In this document: piece by piece, positions 22,284 through 33,990 of the stretch | Layout of the letters: the number at the start of each line of letters is the position of its first letter | How positions within the stretch are numbered: the first letter of the stretch is position 1 | DNA from: Monarcha castaneiventris obscurior | Lineage: Eukaryota; Chordata; Aves; Passeriformes; Monarchidae | Length of the DNA: 64,000 bases | Assembly (NCBI GenBank): GCA_026261815.1 | Contig: JAMPIT010000511.1 | Location: 186,001 to 250,000 of the forward strand | Direction: 5' to 3' | Position numbers and translations under genes: made by a program | Notes under the pieces: model-generated | What the model was told of the DNA's origin: nothing | Databases searched by the model: none | The model's input: only the letters and a program-made list of their open reading frames with translations

Positions 22284-23034
22284 CAACCAGGGACTGTCTC
22301 ACCAGAGAGCTTTCTGTCCCTTGTAGCCCAGGCTACCCGGCCACCACAGCACCCCTTTTCACCCCTTCTCCTTTTGCCTTTCTCCTCAACCACACCTCAA
22401 GCTGCTCCTGCAAACTCACCTCACTCTGGCTGCTGAGAGAGGAGCTGGAGGGCTGCCATGGGGGGCAATTGGAGAGTTCTAAGGGCTGTGACTCATGGCT
22501 TTGGGAAAGGTATGAAAATTGGGGGAAAATGAAGTGCAGCTACTGAAATAAAGACACTGCCATAAGCTGTAGTTCCTGAGAGTCCGCGGTTCAGCTGCTC
22601 TTTTATGGGTCATATCCCCAGAGGGGTTTGTAAAGTACTTTTCTCTCTTAGCTCAGAAATGTTAAAGATCGTGAATCTGTATGAAAATGACTCCAGTTTG
22701 ACACTGACTTCAACATCTGGCTGTGTGGAAAATGTCAGTGTGGGTCTATTTAAAGGCCTTTTTTTGATACTGAGCCAGCAAATGTCACGTTTGAAGCGTG
22801 CTTTTCAACGGGGAGCCTCTGTGGAAAGAGCAGAGTCTCACATCCCACCAAGCATCCAGGAGCTGGGATTTAAGGAAGATGTCAAACACAGGTTGTAACT
22901 CCAATTGCTACATCCTGGTTTGCAGGAGGAACCCCCTTTCCCATTAAAACCCTGGAGTTTCAGCCCACCCGGGCACGGTGCCAGGGTCGCTTCAGGGGTG
23001 CCCAGGACAGGATGAGGAGCAGTGGCCATAAACT
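22284..23034. other. Non-coding; possible second LTR 3' end near 22548
   Basis: GAAATAAAGACACTGCC at about 22544-22560, followed by CCTGAGAGTCCGCGGTTCAG, resembles the poly(A)/U5 part of an LTR. The remainder is unremarkable and has no coding frame of note. Confidence 0.35.
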
Positions 23035-23059
23035 AAAACACCACAAGTTCCACCTCAAC

Positions 23060-23253
23060 ATGGCAGGGAACTCCTTTCCATGGATCACAGGAACAACTTC
23101 CCAGGGAGGGTGTGGAGTCTCCCTTCTGGGGACATCCCAAACCCACCTGGAGGTGTTCCTGTGTCCCCTGCCCCAGGTGACCCTGCCTGGGCAGAACTCT
23201 GATGATCAGAGATCCCTCCCAACCCCAATATTCAATGATTCTGGGATTCTGTG
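23060..23253 (+). mobile_element. CR1 3' fragment, diverged
   Basis: GAACAACTTCCCAGGGAGGG, GGAGGTGTTCCTG, then GATCCCTCCCAACCCCAA and TTCTGGGATTCTGTG follow the order of the CR1 3' end. It is diverged and 5'-truncated. Confidence 0.75.
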
Positions 23254-24334
23254 GGCAGCTGCTTGTGGTATCTTGGACAGAAACCCACTTTTCTGCCCCG
23301 TGAAGCCCTTCAGACTCATCCATGTGTTTTTGGCACCCTGGGAGCCCCGTTCCCACTGCCTGGGCCGTGCTGGATCTGCCCTCTTGGATCAGGGGGAGCG
23401 GGAGAGCCTGGGCAAGCTGCAACAGGACCTCCACATCTGATGCTTTGTTCAAGGGCTGCTCTCTCTGTGTCACCTTTGAATTTTCGCCAATTAGCCTCTA
23501 GAGTGTGATTTAAATATTGTTGCTAATGTTAATGGAGGGTGTGCATGTTTTTGTATTTACAGCTCGCCTGCAGGCTTGGAATAACACTTGTCATCCAGAC
23601 AGGAGAAGGAGCAGCAGGATCAGAGAGCTGATGGAGGAGAGGAGAGGTTTGCTGCCCATCAGAGATGTCCAGTCCTCCTTGAGGTCCTGCTCAGTCACCT
23701 GAATTGATAATCCTGTAGCTCTGTTTCTGCAGAACGCCTCGAAATGGGCGACAGAACTTCACCCCTGGTGTGAGTTTTCAACTGCTCCCAGGAAGCCTCT
23801 GATGGGGAAGAAGAACAAGACAGGTCCTGGTGTTCCTCACAGTCCTGACCATGGAGGGAGCCACTGGTGACTGGAATCAGAGCAGTGATTTGCTCAGATC
23901 ACCCCACCCTGGGCAGCTCTCAGCTGAAGGAACCCCCATTCCCAGCATGGGAAGCTTCCATGGCTCAGTGGGGCAGCAGAGGGGACGGTGCTGGGGTTTG
24001 CAGCATGAGCAGGGTCAAGTAAAGGTTTCTCTCTGGGTCTTGGTGCTGCTCCGGCAGAAGGAATTCGTTATGGTGAGGTTCAGAGCTGCACTAACGGGGG
24101 TGGAAATCAGGTACTGAGAGAGAGGTGCTGCTCCCAAGGCCAGGGGTGAAACCACTGCGGCTGCACAGTGGAGAACCAGGGACACAGCTGCCTGATCGCT
24201 GCTGCCATCGAGCTGGGAAGAGCTGGGAATGCTGGAGGTCACTGGCAGGAGGTGTGTGGGAAGACCTCTGCCTGAATTTCCTCTGGGATAACTCCAGGAC
24301 TGTGACCAAGCAAAGCTTGGATCACATTCTCCGT
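23254..24334. other. Non-coding, no gene seen
   Basis: Apparently single-copy. Short frames only, none with a recognisable domain. Confidence 0.5.
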
Positions 24335-24505
24335 TTCACAGAATCATTAAGGTTGGAGAAGACCTCCAAGATCATCAAGTCCAACCTTTGATTGAATCCC
24401 ACCATGTCACTAAACCAGATCATGAAGTGCCACCTCTGCTTGGTTTTTGAGCACTTCCAGGGATGGAGGCTCTGGGCAGCCCCTTCCAATTCCTGACCAC
24501 TCATC
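24335..24505 (-). mobile_element. CR1 3' fragment, reverse orientation
   Basis: TTTCACAGAATCATTAAGGT, TGGAGAAGACCTCCAAGATC and ATCAAGTCCAACCTTTG are the reverse complement of the CR1 tail, followed by the AACACTTCCAGGGATGG-like block. Confidence 0.9.
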
Positions 24506-24769
24506 CTGATGCCTTAGGTTTGAACTTTTATATTTTACAATTTCTGTACTGCTTAGAGTGTAACTCTGCAGTTCCCTGTAGCCTGTAATTCCTGCTCTCT
24601 CGTGCTGGGCAGACACAACGAAGCCTCTCCAGGCTTTGCCTTCAAGCACAGCCAGGCTCTTCTAGGCCCAAAATGTGTAACCCAAAGCCTCTAAGGGGAG
24701 CAAGCTGAGGGGAATTACATCATTGACCTGGGGCTTTAATTGGAGAATTAACCCTGATATGCAAACCAA

Positions 24770-24945
24770 ACCAAACCAAAGGTGTGAAGAACTCGTGACC
24801 TGGGGTCCATCTTGGGGTCCATTTTTTGGAGGCAGCCTCTGGCTCCCCCAGGGTGTGCCTTGAAGGCCTTCAAATAAATCCCGACCTTTATTCCCTTACT
24901 CTTGTCTAGTCTCTGTTTCTAGAAGGCTGCAGAAGGCATCAGTCC
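24770..24945 (+). mobile_element. LTR-like 3' fragment
   Basis: TGTGAAGAACTCGTGACCTG, GGGGTCCATCTTGGGGTCCA, CCCCAGGGTGTGCCTTGAAG and CAAATAAATCCC (AATAAA at 24873-24878) resemble the R-U5 end of songbird ERV LTRs. Without internal sequence or a partner LTR the family cannot be fixed. It abuts a short piece of CR1-like sequence. Confidence 0.5.
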
Positions 24946-25012
24946 AGGGAAGAAATTTTTCCCTAATGCCCAACCTGAACTTCCCCGGTGCCTACCTGGA
25001 TTTCCCCCTGCT
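24946..25012 (-). mobile_element. Short CR1 remnant
   Basis: GGGAAGAAATTTTTCCCTAA followed by TGCCCAACCTGAACTTCCCC matches the reverse-oriented CR1 block also seen at 46795-46840 and 62240-62280. The 3' tail is missing. Confidence 0.65.
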
Positions 25013-28000
25013 GCCACCCGTTAGGTGCGGCATTTCCGCAACCACACCATTTCTGAATTTCACTTTCACTTTCAGTGTGAGAAGCCTGGCTGGTCCTAGG
25101 GAATCAGGACAGCCTCTCCTCATCCCCACAGATGGATCCATCAGTTCTGTGCTCCACTTCCCCTCGAGTCTGTGTCTCCAGAGGCAGGGGGGTTTGCTGT
25201 GCTGGAGGAGAGGGATGCTGGTGCTGCAGCCCAGGGATCCTGGTGGCACCAGCTTGGAAGCAATTCCGAAGCTGATAAGAGAGTTTTGCTTACGGGTGTA
25301 ATCAGACAGGAATGGAGGACAATCTATCCTTCTGTTGACCTACCTGTGACACTGATCTAGAAAATTATCTGGTGTTTAAAGAAGCAATTCAGAAATCAAG
25401 GGATGGTGTTTCAAGGAAATCTGTTACCGTTTATTGTCATCGGAACCCTCGTCCTGCACTGGGACTGTGAATGATTAACTCCATGTGCTGGAGCATGAAT
25501 GAGGTTTATGCATTTTTTTGAACTGCATTTAAACTGGAAAAGCCAGGCCCAGCTTCTCACAGTGGACCCACCTGCAACTGCTGGATGCACCCCCACCCCA
25601 ACTAAATAAACGTGGCTGGTGCAGAAGTTCTCAGTCTGAGCACGATTTCCAAGCAGCAGGGAACGAGTCGTGGTGCAAAGCAGAACTCTGACAGCTCCTG
25701 GGCACTGCTCAGGCTGAGCCAGCACTTCTTCCTGAAGGAAAAAGCACTTCAGTGGCACTTCAAAAGCTTCAAGTGTGTTTAATGAGTGTTTCTTTTACTC
25801 TCTTAAAGCCTGTGCCATCACTGGGCGAGGAGGCATCGGAGATGGTTCCCTCGGATGGTAAAAATGGAGGAATTTCTACAGGGAGCAGCTGATCAGAGAT
25901 GTCTGCTTGAAGGACAAAGAAAATGATCCTGATGATTCCCAGGTCTGATCCCAGCCCACAGGGAACCACGCTCTTGCTCCAAGATTATTGGATCTGCCCT
26001 GGAATTCAGGAGGTGAGTAGTGCTAGGGAGGCTGCAAGGGCACAAGAAATCAAGAAATGTGGGATAATGAGCTTTAATCCTTTCCCAGAGTCAGGATGGG
26101 AATGTGTCAGTCATGGAACTACAACAAAAATGCCCAAATTCTGGGTAATCCATTTGGAGGAGGGACATGGAGAGACCACTGGTGGTGCTTTATTTTAACT
26201 GGGAAACCACCTGAGACCTGCTGAACTCTGAGGCTCAAGGAGAAGGACAGGCAGTGCTGAGGGCACTGCCCCAGGCCAGCAGGGCGGTTTGGGGTTGAAA
26301 AAGAGCTGTAATTTTAGAGCAGAGCCATTTGAGTGGCCAGCTTTGTCTGTAGGAAGGAAACGATCCTGGCTTTGGGAAAAAGGAGTTTTGTCTTTGATAA
26401 CCCCAGACCTGAGGAGCTGCTTTGGTGCCCTGAGTAGGTCCCTGAACCCCAGGAGATGCTTGACAGAGCAGCTTTTTGCCCTGGCCTTGGGGCTGGGGGT
26501 TTGGGCAGGGTGGAACATTCAATCCCTCCTGGAGGAAAGGGGGTTCTTCCTTAGGTGGCAGTGATTCTGTTTCAATCTTGTGCTGCAGGGCTGATTTGGG
26601 ACCTGGCTGCCTGAGGGCTCTGAATTCTGTTTTACCTCCTCTAGGACACCCCAGATGAGATGGGATTTTGTACCAAGGTGGGACAGAGACCCTCCAGCAC
26701 CTCCTCACCTGCCCAGGGCCCCAGGTTACCACCAAATGTGAAGTAAGAAAACTTTCCTAAGCTGAATTTGGCAGCTTTCCTTCACTTACTCTGAAACACC
26801 AAGAGCCACCAGAGTTTCTGGGGTCATCCCTCACCCGAGCTGTGTCCTGCTGTCAGAGAGACTCCAGGATTCAGCTCTGGCCAGGCTGTCAGACGTGCTG
26901 AGCACCGAGCTCTGCCCAGCAGCACCCTGTGGTGCTTTTCCCTAGGAAATGTTGATTTAACCCTCCCAGGAATCATCACTGCTCGGGGCAGTGCTGCTTT
27001 GAAGTGGTTACCAGCCCGGTGAGCAGTAATGCAGGGCGTGGTGTGTGTCTGCGGGGCAGGGGTGGCATTGTGTTTCCTGGGGACAGAAGCTTTAATAAAG
27101 GGAGTTTCCCTCCTTGCAGTGGGCAGGTGTGAGGCAGCTGCTCTTCGGGGGAGCCGGGTGAGATGCAAAATTTGGAGAACACTGTGAAATGCTGCTTTTC
27201 GGTAAGGCCACTTCACGCTTGTTCAGTGGCACAAAACTTGAGGGTCCAACTCAGAGGACACAACACTGAGTGATTTGAGAAGTGTCCTGTTGGTGTTCAG
27301 GACTGAATCAGACCTGCAGACCCAGATCTGGCTCGTAGGGGATCTGCAGTGATGCTCACTGATCCCAAAAGGGTTAATTCGGTTTCTGCTGTGCCTGTGG
27401 ACTTTCAGCAGGAAAACAAGGCATGCAAAATTCGGTAACAATCTGGATTTCTGGGCTCTGCAGAGGCGGTGGCAGGGAAACAGCTCACATGTGAGCGGGC
27501 CAGGGGTTGTGCAGGGGGTAACTCCGTGGATCAGGGTTTGCACAGGAGCATTTTCCTGGCTATTTTTCTCCCAGCTTTCCCCCACCAGCGCAGCATTTGG
27601 TAAAACAGCTGCCACCAGAGGCAGAGCTCCAGCTCATCCCTGTTGCAAAACACCTGGTGAGGTGTGAGAGATGCTCCCAGCCCGTCCTGCAGCCGGTGCT
27701 TACTCATCCCACCGAGTGCAGAGCTGGTCCCTGGGCATTTGTGTTGGCAGCTCTGCTGGAACACCTTCCCTTTTGGCAGTAGTTATGTAAGGAGCTAAAA
27801 ATGCTGGGGTGACTCACGGGTGTCTGAGCAGAGCTGTTGGAACAGGAATGGAGCTCTGAGCTCCCCCAGCCACGGGCACAGAGCAGTCCCTGGAGACCTC
27901 TCCCCGCTTGCTGCTGCCCCTGTTGAAGACCCCCTCGCTCCAGGGGATTCTCTTTCCTCTTGTTTCCCACTCCTCTTCTCCAAATGATGTTGGAGCCCCT

Positions 28001-28599
28001 CCAAAGCTCATCAGCCGTGCCTCTGATCCCTCCAGCAACCTTCACTGGGGCCATCCCAAGCCCCTCTTGTCTCTAGGCCTCCTGCATCCCATCTCCCTTT
28101 GTTATCTTTTCTCCCTTTCCATTTCCCTGCTCTCTTCCTAAGGAAAACTTCAATCCAGAAGTGCCTGGAGTTAAGGGAGGCTGGATCAGGGTAATTTTTC
28201 TTCTTCACAATCTCATGCTGTATCCACTTGTGGACACCTTGGTGTTTTTACTCTCCCATCCTTCCCCACCCAACCTGGTCCTTGGCTGATCCATGTTGGG
28301 GTGTCCCTCTCCAAAGGAGAGTCAGGGAGCACCTCAGATCTTCTTCCAGGAATGACTTTTCCTCATCTGGGCTCGTGTTTGAGTTCTCCATCAGATCCAA
28401 GAGAGGTCTCACCAAAGAGGAGATTTGTACTTGCTGTACCCTTTGTGGGCTCGTTATGCCACCTCAGAGCCTTTGTCCCACTGTCTCCAAAGGGATGGGA
28501 TTTTCCATAAATGATGAAAACTTATCATTTTATTTGCCCTGAAGTTTTCAGCCCATTGTACTTCACAAACCTGGACTGTACATCTACATGAGAGGATGT
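25013..28599. other. Non-coding, no gene seen
   Basis: This 3.6 kb stretch holds no repeat array and no frame with a recognised domain. The longest frames (166 codons minus at 26235-26735, 130 codons minus at 26824-27216) have no features beyond mixed composition. Confidence 0.5.
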
Positions 28600-28915
28600 T
28601 GTAGCCAGGTGGGGTTTGGGCTCTTTCCCCAGAAACCCGGTGATAAAAAAGGAGAAACAGCTCCAGGTTGTGCCAGGGGAGGTTCAGGTTGGATATTGGG
28701 AGAAATTTCCCAGTGGAAAGAGTGTTTAAATGTTGGCACAGGCTGCCAAGGGCAGTGCTGGGGTCACCATTCCTGGAAGGGTGCAAAAACCAAGCAGACG
28801 TGGCACTTGGAGATGTGGTTCAGTGGCCACGGGGGGATTTAGCCGAAGGTTGGATTTGGAGGTCTTGGAGTCTTGGAATTCTTTTCCAGCCTTTCTATGG
28901 TGATTCACATCGCCT
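28600..28915 (+). mobile_element. CR1 3' fragment, old
   Basis: GGGGAGGTTCAGGTTGGATA, GGAGAAATTTCCCAGTGGAA, GGCACAGGCTGCCAAGG and CATTCCTGGAAGGGT follow the CR1 order. The terminal octamers are degraded. Confidence 0.85.
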
Positions 28916-29070
28916 ATGACATAACCCATGGTTCCAGTGGTGCCATTGTCCAGCCAGAATCAAGCCAAGGAGCAGCATTGGTCCCTCTGCTGCTGCTTCC
29001 TCTCTGAGTGCCCGTGGCTGTGGCCCAGAGATGCTCATTCCAACAAAACAGAAAATCTCTCCTCCCCTCA

Positions 29071-30445
<1,375 letters not shown>

Positions 30446-30919
30446 CCAGTCCAGTCCCAGCTGCTCCCCTCCAGTGGCTCTGTGCTGGTGTCTAACACAT
30501 TACAGGGATCTCTGCTCACCTTGTGCTTCCCAGTCCCTGATCCCACGGAACCCCGGGGTGCTGGAAGGGGCCACAGGGGGTGACCTGGTCCCGTTCCCTG
30601 CTCCAGCAGGGCTGTCCTGGAGCAGCAGGGAAGGAATCTCCACACCCTCCCTGGCTGCTCTTCCATTTCCCTCTCAGGAAAGAAGCTTTTCCCCTTGTTC
30701 AGGTGGAATCTCCAACCTCCTCTGTGTGTGGAAGGGCTACGGGATCACTCCAGGATGGAGCAACCCCAACAGAGACTTCAGTTTACTCATTCCAGGCTTG
30801 ATTTTCCCAGTGACCCTTAGAGGAAGGGTCAAACCTGGAGTGAATCCATGGTAAAAGATTTTTGGGCAAGAGGGCACTGAAAATGGGATGCAGGTCATTT
30901 ATACAACAGCTCAGATATA
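30446..30919. other. Non-coding spacer
   Basis: No gene recognised between the hexamer array and the next CR1. Confidence 0.5.
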
Positions 30920-31205
30920 GAATAATGGAATCATGGAATGGTTTGGGTCGGAAGAAACCCTAAAGTTCACCTTGTTCCACCCCCTGCCATGGGCAGGGAC
31001 ATATCCCACTATCCCAGGGTGCTCCAAGCCCTGTCCAGCCTGGCCTGGAACATTCCAGGGATGCAGGTGGGTTTCAATGGATGACCCACAGAGCACAGCA
31101 CAAACTTCATCTTTCCCAATGCTGGGCAACATCCAAATGCCTTGGGATTTGGTCTGTAGGAGCAGGAACGAGTTTTCCCTCATCAGGAAGAAATCAGGAG
31201 CACTG
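30920..31205 (-). mobile_element. CR1 3' fragment, reverse orientation
   Basis: AATAATGGAATCATGGAATG, GTTTGGGTCGGAAGAAACCC and CCCTGCCATGGGCAGGGACA are the reverse CR1 tail. The end near 31205 keeps a GAGTTTTCCCTCATCAGGAA block. Confidence 0.9.
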
Positions 31206-32089
31206 ACTCCACTCCAGAGGCACGGATTGCTCTCAAGGAAAACATCAAAACCCAACCCAACCACGCCACCAAAGTGCTGGTTAGAGATTAAAGGGAGAGG
31301 GCGGGAGCTTGGAGGAAAGGTCAGGCACACAAAGGAAAACATCTAAACCGAAAACTTGGAAACTTTCCTGCCCGTGGAGACACTTGAATTACCTCAGAAC
31401 AAAGGCTGTTGACTTTCCTTATAAGGAGAGAAAGTCTTGATTAAAAAAAAAAAAATGGAAAAGCTTGGTCAATAATTGTTCTCTTCTTTATTGGTTTGTT
31501 GGGAGTTCAAACAAGTGAAAGTGGCCAGTTTGGAATGAAGTAAATGTTTCGTTTTGGCAAAAGAAATGGATAAAATTCCAGTTATTTCACCCATTTTACA
31601 GTGGATTTTTTCCCCCTGTAATTTATGCACTTGTTTGCACTACAAAAAGAAGTTTGAAACTGGAGTAATTAAATACTTTTTTTAGTTCTTGTTTTGAGAC
31701 CTCTGTCTTCCCATTCCTGTATAAACAATTCCTGAGGTAGGGATGAAGTCAGAGCTGCCTCTCTGAGAGCTGGGTCAGGGGGTTGTGGCCGCCTGATGAT
31801 GTCATGGGGAGTCCAGGCACTCAAATCATCAGGAAAACCTCCTTGTTCATGTGCAGAGGCCAGCAAAACCTTCCCTCTGGAATTCTGAGCTGTGGGTCCG
31901 TGAGTAAACCTCAAACATGGTGAGGAAATAAAGGAGAGCTGTGAATAATGGTTAAAGCTGTGAATAATAACTGAAAACTCCTGAGGTGGGGAGGTCACTC
32001 GGAGACCTTCGGAGGATGGGCATGAGGGTCAGGGCCCAGGGTCTGAAGGGGCTCCAGGAGAGCTGGAGAGGGATTGTTCATCAGGAACT
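31206..32089. other. Non-coding, AT-rich, no gene seen
   Basis: 31340-31700 is AT-rich and looks single-copy, with a poly-A run near 31443-31455. No coding evidence. Confidence 0.5.
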
Positions 32090-32385
32090 GCAGTGAGAGG
32101 AAAAGTGGGAATGGCTCCACACTGAAAAGTGGGAATGGCTCCACACTGAAAGAGGGGAAAATTAGGTCTGATAATGTGAAGGAATTTCTCCTTGTGAGGG
32201 TGGGGAGGCCCTGGCACTGCCCAGGGCAGCTGTGGCTGCCCCTGGATCCCTGGAAGTGCCCAAGGCCAGGTTGGACAGGGCTTGGAGCAGCCTGGGACAA
32301 TGGGAGGTGTCCCTGCCATGGCAGGGGTGGGAATGGATGGACTTTGAGGTCCCTTCCCACCCAAACCATTCCATGATTCCATGGA
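32090..32385 (+). mobile_element. CR1 3' fragment
   Basis: GCCCAAGGCCAGGTTGGACA, GGGCTTGGAGCAGCCTGGGA, CTTTGAGGTCCCTTCCCACC and CCATTCCATGATTCCATGG form an intact CR1 3' end. A 23-bp piece (AAGTGGGAATGGCTCCACAC) is duplicated near 32104-32150. Confidence 0.93.
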
Positions 32386-32494
32386 GGAATTCAGGGCAGA
32401 GTTCAGAGTTCCTGTGAGCACTTCGGAACAAGGCAGGTGCTCTGGGAGGGAGGAGCAGCAGCTGGACCTGGGGAAGGGATGTGATGGAGACTTC

Positions 32495-33144
32495 TGTTGG
32501 AACCCAAGGCACGCCTCGGGCTGCCCTGGGAGCTCAGGAGCCCCAGCAAGGGGGTCCCAGCCCCTGGCAAGGAGCCCAGAATGGCACCGGCTTTGACCTC
32601 AGCCCATGGGAAAAGTTACCAACATTGCCAGAATCATTGCAAGCCACGAGAGTGTGAAAATGAGCAGTGGTTTAGTATTTTACAAGGTAAAAAAGTAGAT
32701 TTTAGGATTTTTAATATGAGGATGAAGGGCCTAAGATGGAGGATTTTGGGCATTGCCCTGTTCTTCCTCTTCCTCTCCTTCTCCTCCATCTTCTCTGGTG
32801 GTGGTGGCACAAAATGATTGGCAGAATGAAAAAGAGGTAGAAATTCCGTGTCTAGAACAGGTGCAAATGAATTGGTATAGAACAGTAACTAATAAATGCG
32901 TTGTGAAGAATGGTTGGATGATGGAAAGGGCACAAAAAGGCCGGGACAGCCCAGGGCTGGGCAGTGCCCGCTCGGACTCGGCTGCATCAGATGTGCGGCC
33001 GGAGCTGAGAGCTGGCAGAGAGAAGGAGAAATCAACAACCTGAAACAACATCTGCAGCCGTTTCTCATCTGCTGGGGCTCGAGGTAAAGCTCCCCAGAGG
33101 TGGAGATAAAGAACCTGGATTTGTGTGAGAACCCAACTCCCGCA
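32495..33144 (+). mobile_element. Solo LTR (class II-type ERV), copy 2
   Basis: It starts TGTTGGAACCCAAGGC and ends AACTCCCGCA, where the usual CCCACA end has one change. It is flanked by ACTTC at 32490-32494 and 33145-33149 (5 bp exact; a 6th base is mismatched). AATAAA is at 32891-32896. The R/U5 portion from about 32910 is nearly identical to the other three copies. No internal retroviral sequence is adjacent. Confidence 0.92.
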
Positions 33145-33926
33145 ACTTCCATGAGCAGCACTGAAAGGGAGAGCAGGAGTCCATTTGGACACATCCGAAG
33201 AAGCAGATGGATGTGGCATCTCATGGAGTGCACAAAGGATGGCAGGAGAGGGGCAAACTTCGTTGCCAGATCAATGGATGGAATAGAGAGAAGGTTTGGG
33301 AGTCCTCTGGGTGAGGAGAAGCCTTGGATAAAGACAAATGCACGAAGGAGGGCCAGGGTTTGGTGAAATAAAGAAAAAATCAGCTGGCCAGAGGCTCAGG
33401 TTTTTGCTTCCAAAACTCAAGGAGGTTCTCACCCAGCTCCAGCTAAATCACCAACACAAACCCTGGTCCCCTTTCTGCCCTCAAAGCATAGATAGATACA
33501 TAGATTCAAATTTTAAAAAAGCCAGGCAGGACGCAGGGCTTTCACTCTCTGCCACCACTCACTTTTTCCTTGCTTTGGGTTATGTGCCCTAAATTCCCAT
33601 CAGATCCACAAGAAAGTGCATTCCTGCATCCTGCATTTCTGCACATCACTTGTTGCACTGAATTCACAATAAATGTGAGCACAAGCCCAGGACGTGTTCC
33701 AGTGATTCACTGGCTGACGGCAGGGTGAGAAATCCCTGGAGACAGACACCAAAGGGATTTTTCCTTGGATGAGCTCAGATGCCCTGCACGGGCAGGACTG
33801 GAGCTGCCCTCTGCCAGTGCCACTGTCCCACCTGGTACCTGTGGGGTGGCAAACTGGGCTCCTGGGGCAGCTCTCTGGGGACTGAAATGAGCAGAGGCCA
33901 CCAGAGACGTCTCCAGCGTGCACAGA
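33145..33926. other. Non-coding, no gene seen
   Basis: A short GATA-type run lies at about 33486-33506. GAAATAAAGAAAAAAT at about 33364-33379 is a poly(A)-like motif without an obvious gene. Confidence 0.45.
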
Positions 33927-33990
33927 ACCATGGAATCACGGGATGGTTTGGGCTGGAAGCACCACGATCTGCTCCATCCTGGGGGGATGA
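33927..33990 (-). mobile_element. Short CR1 tail, reverse orientation
   Basis: ACCATGGAATCACGGGATGG, then TTTGGGCTGGAAGCACCACG. Only the terminal CR1 segment remains. Confidence 0.75.

Noticed and set aside
25923..26198. Possible exon around 25800-26020 with donor-like GTGAGT at its end
   Set aside because: The encoded peptide matches nothing I recognise, and an acceptor with matching phase and a partner exon could not be found.
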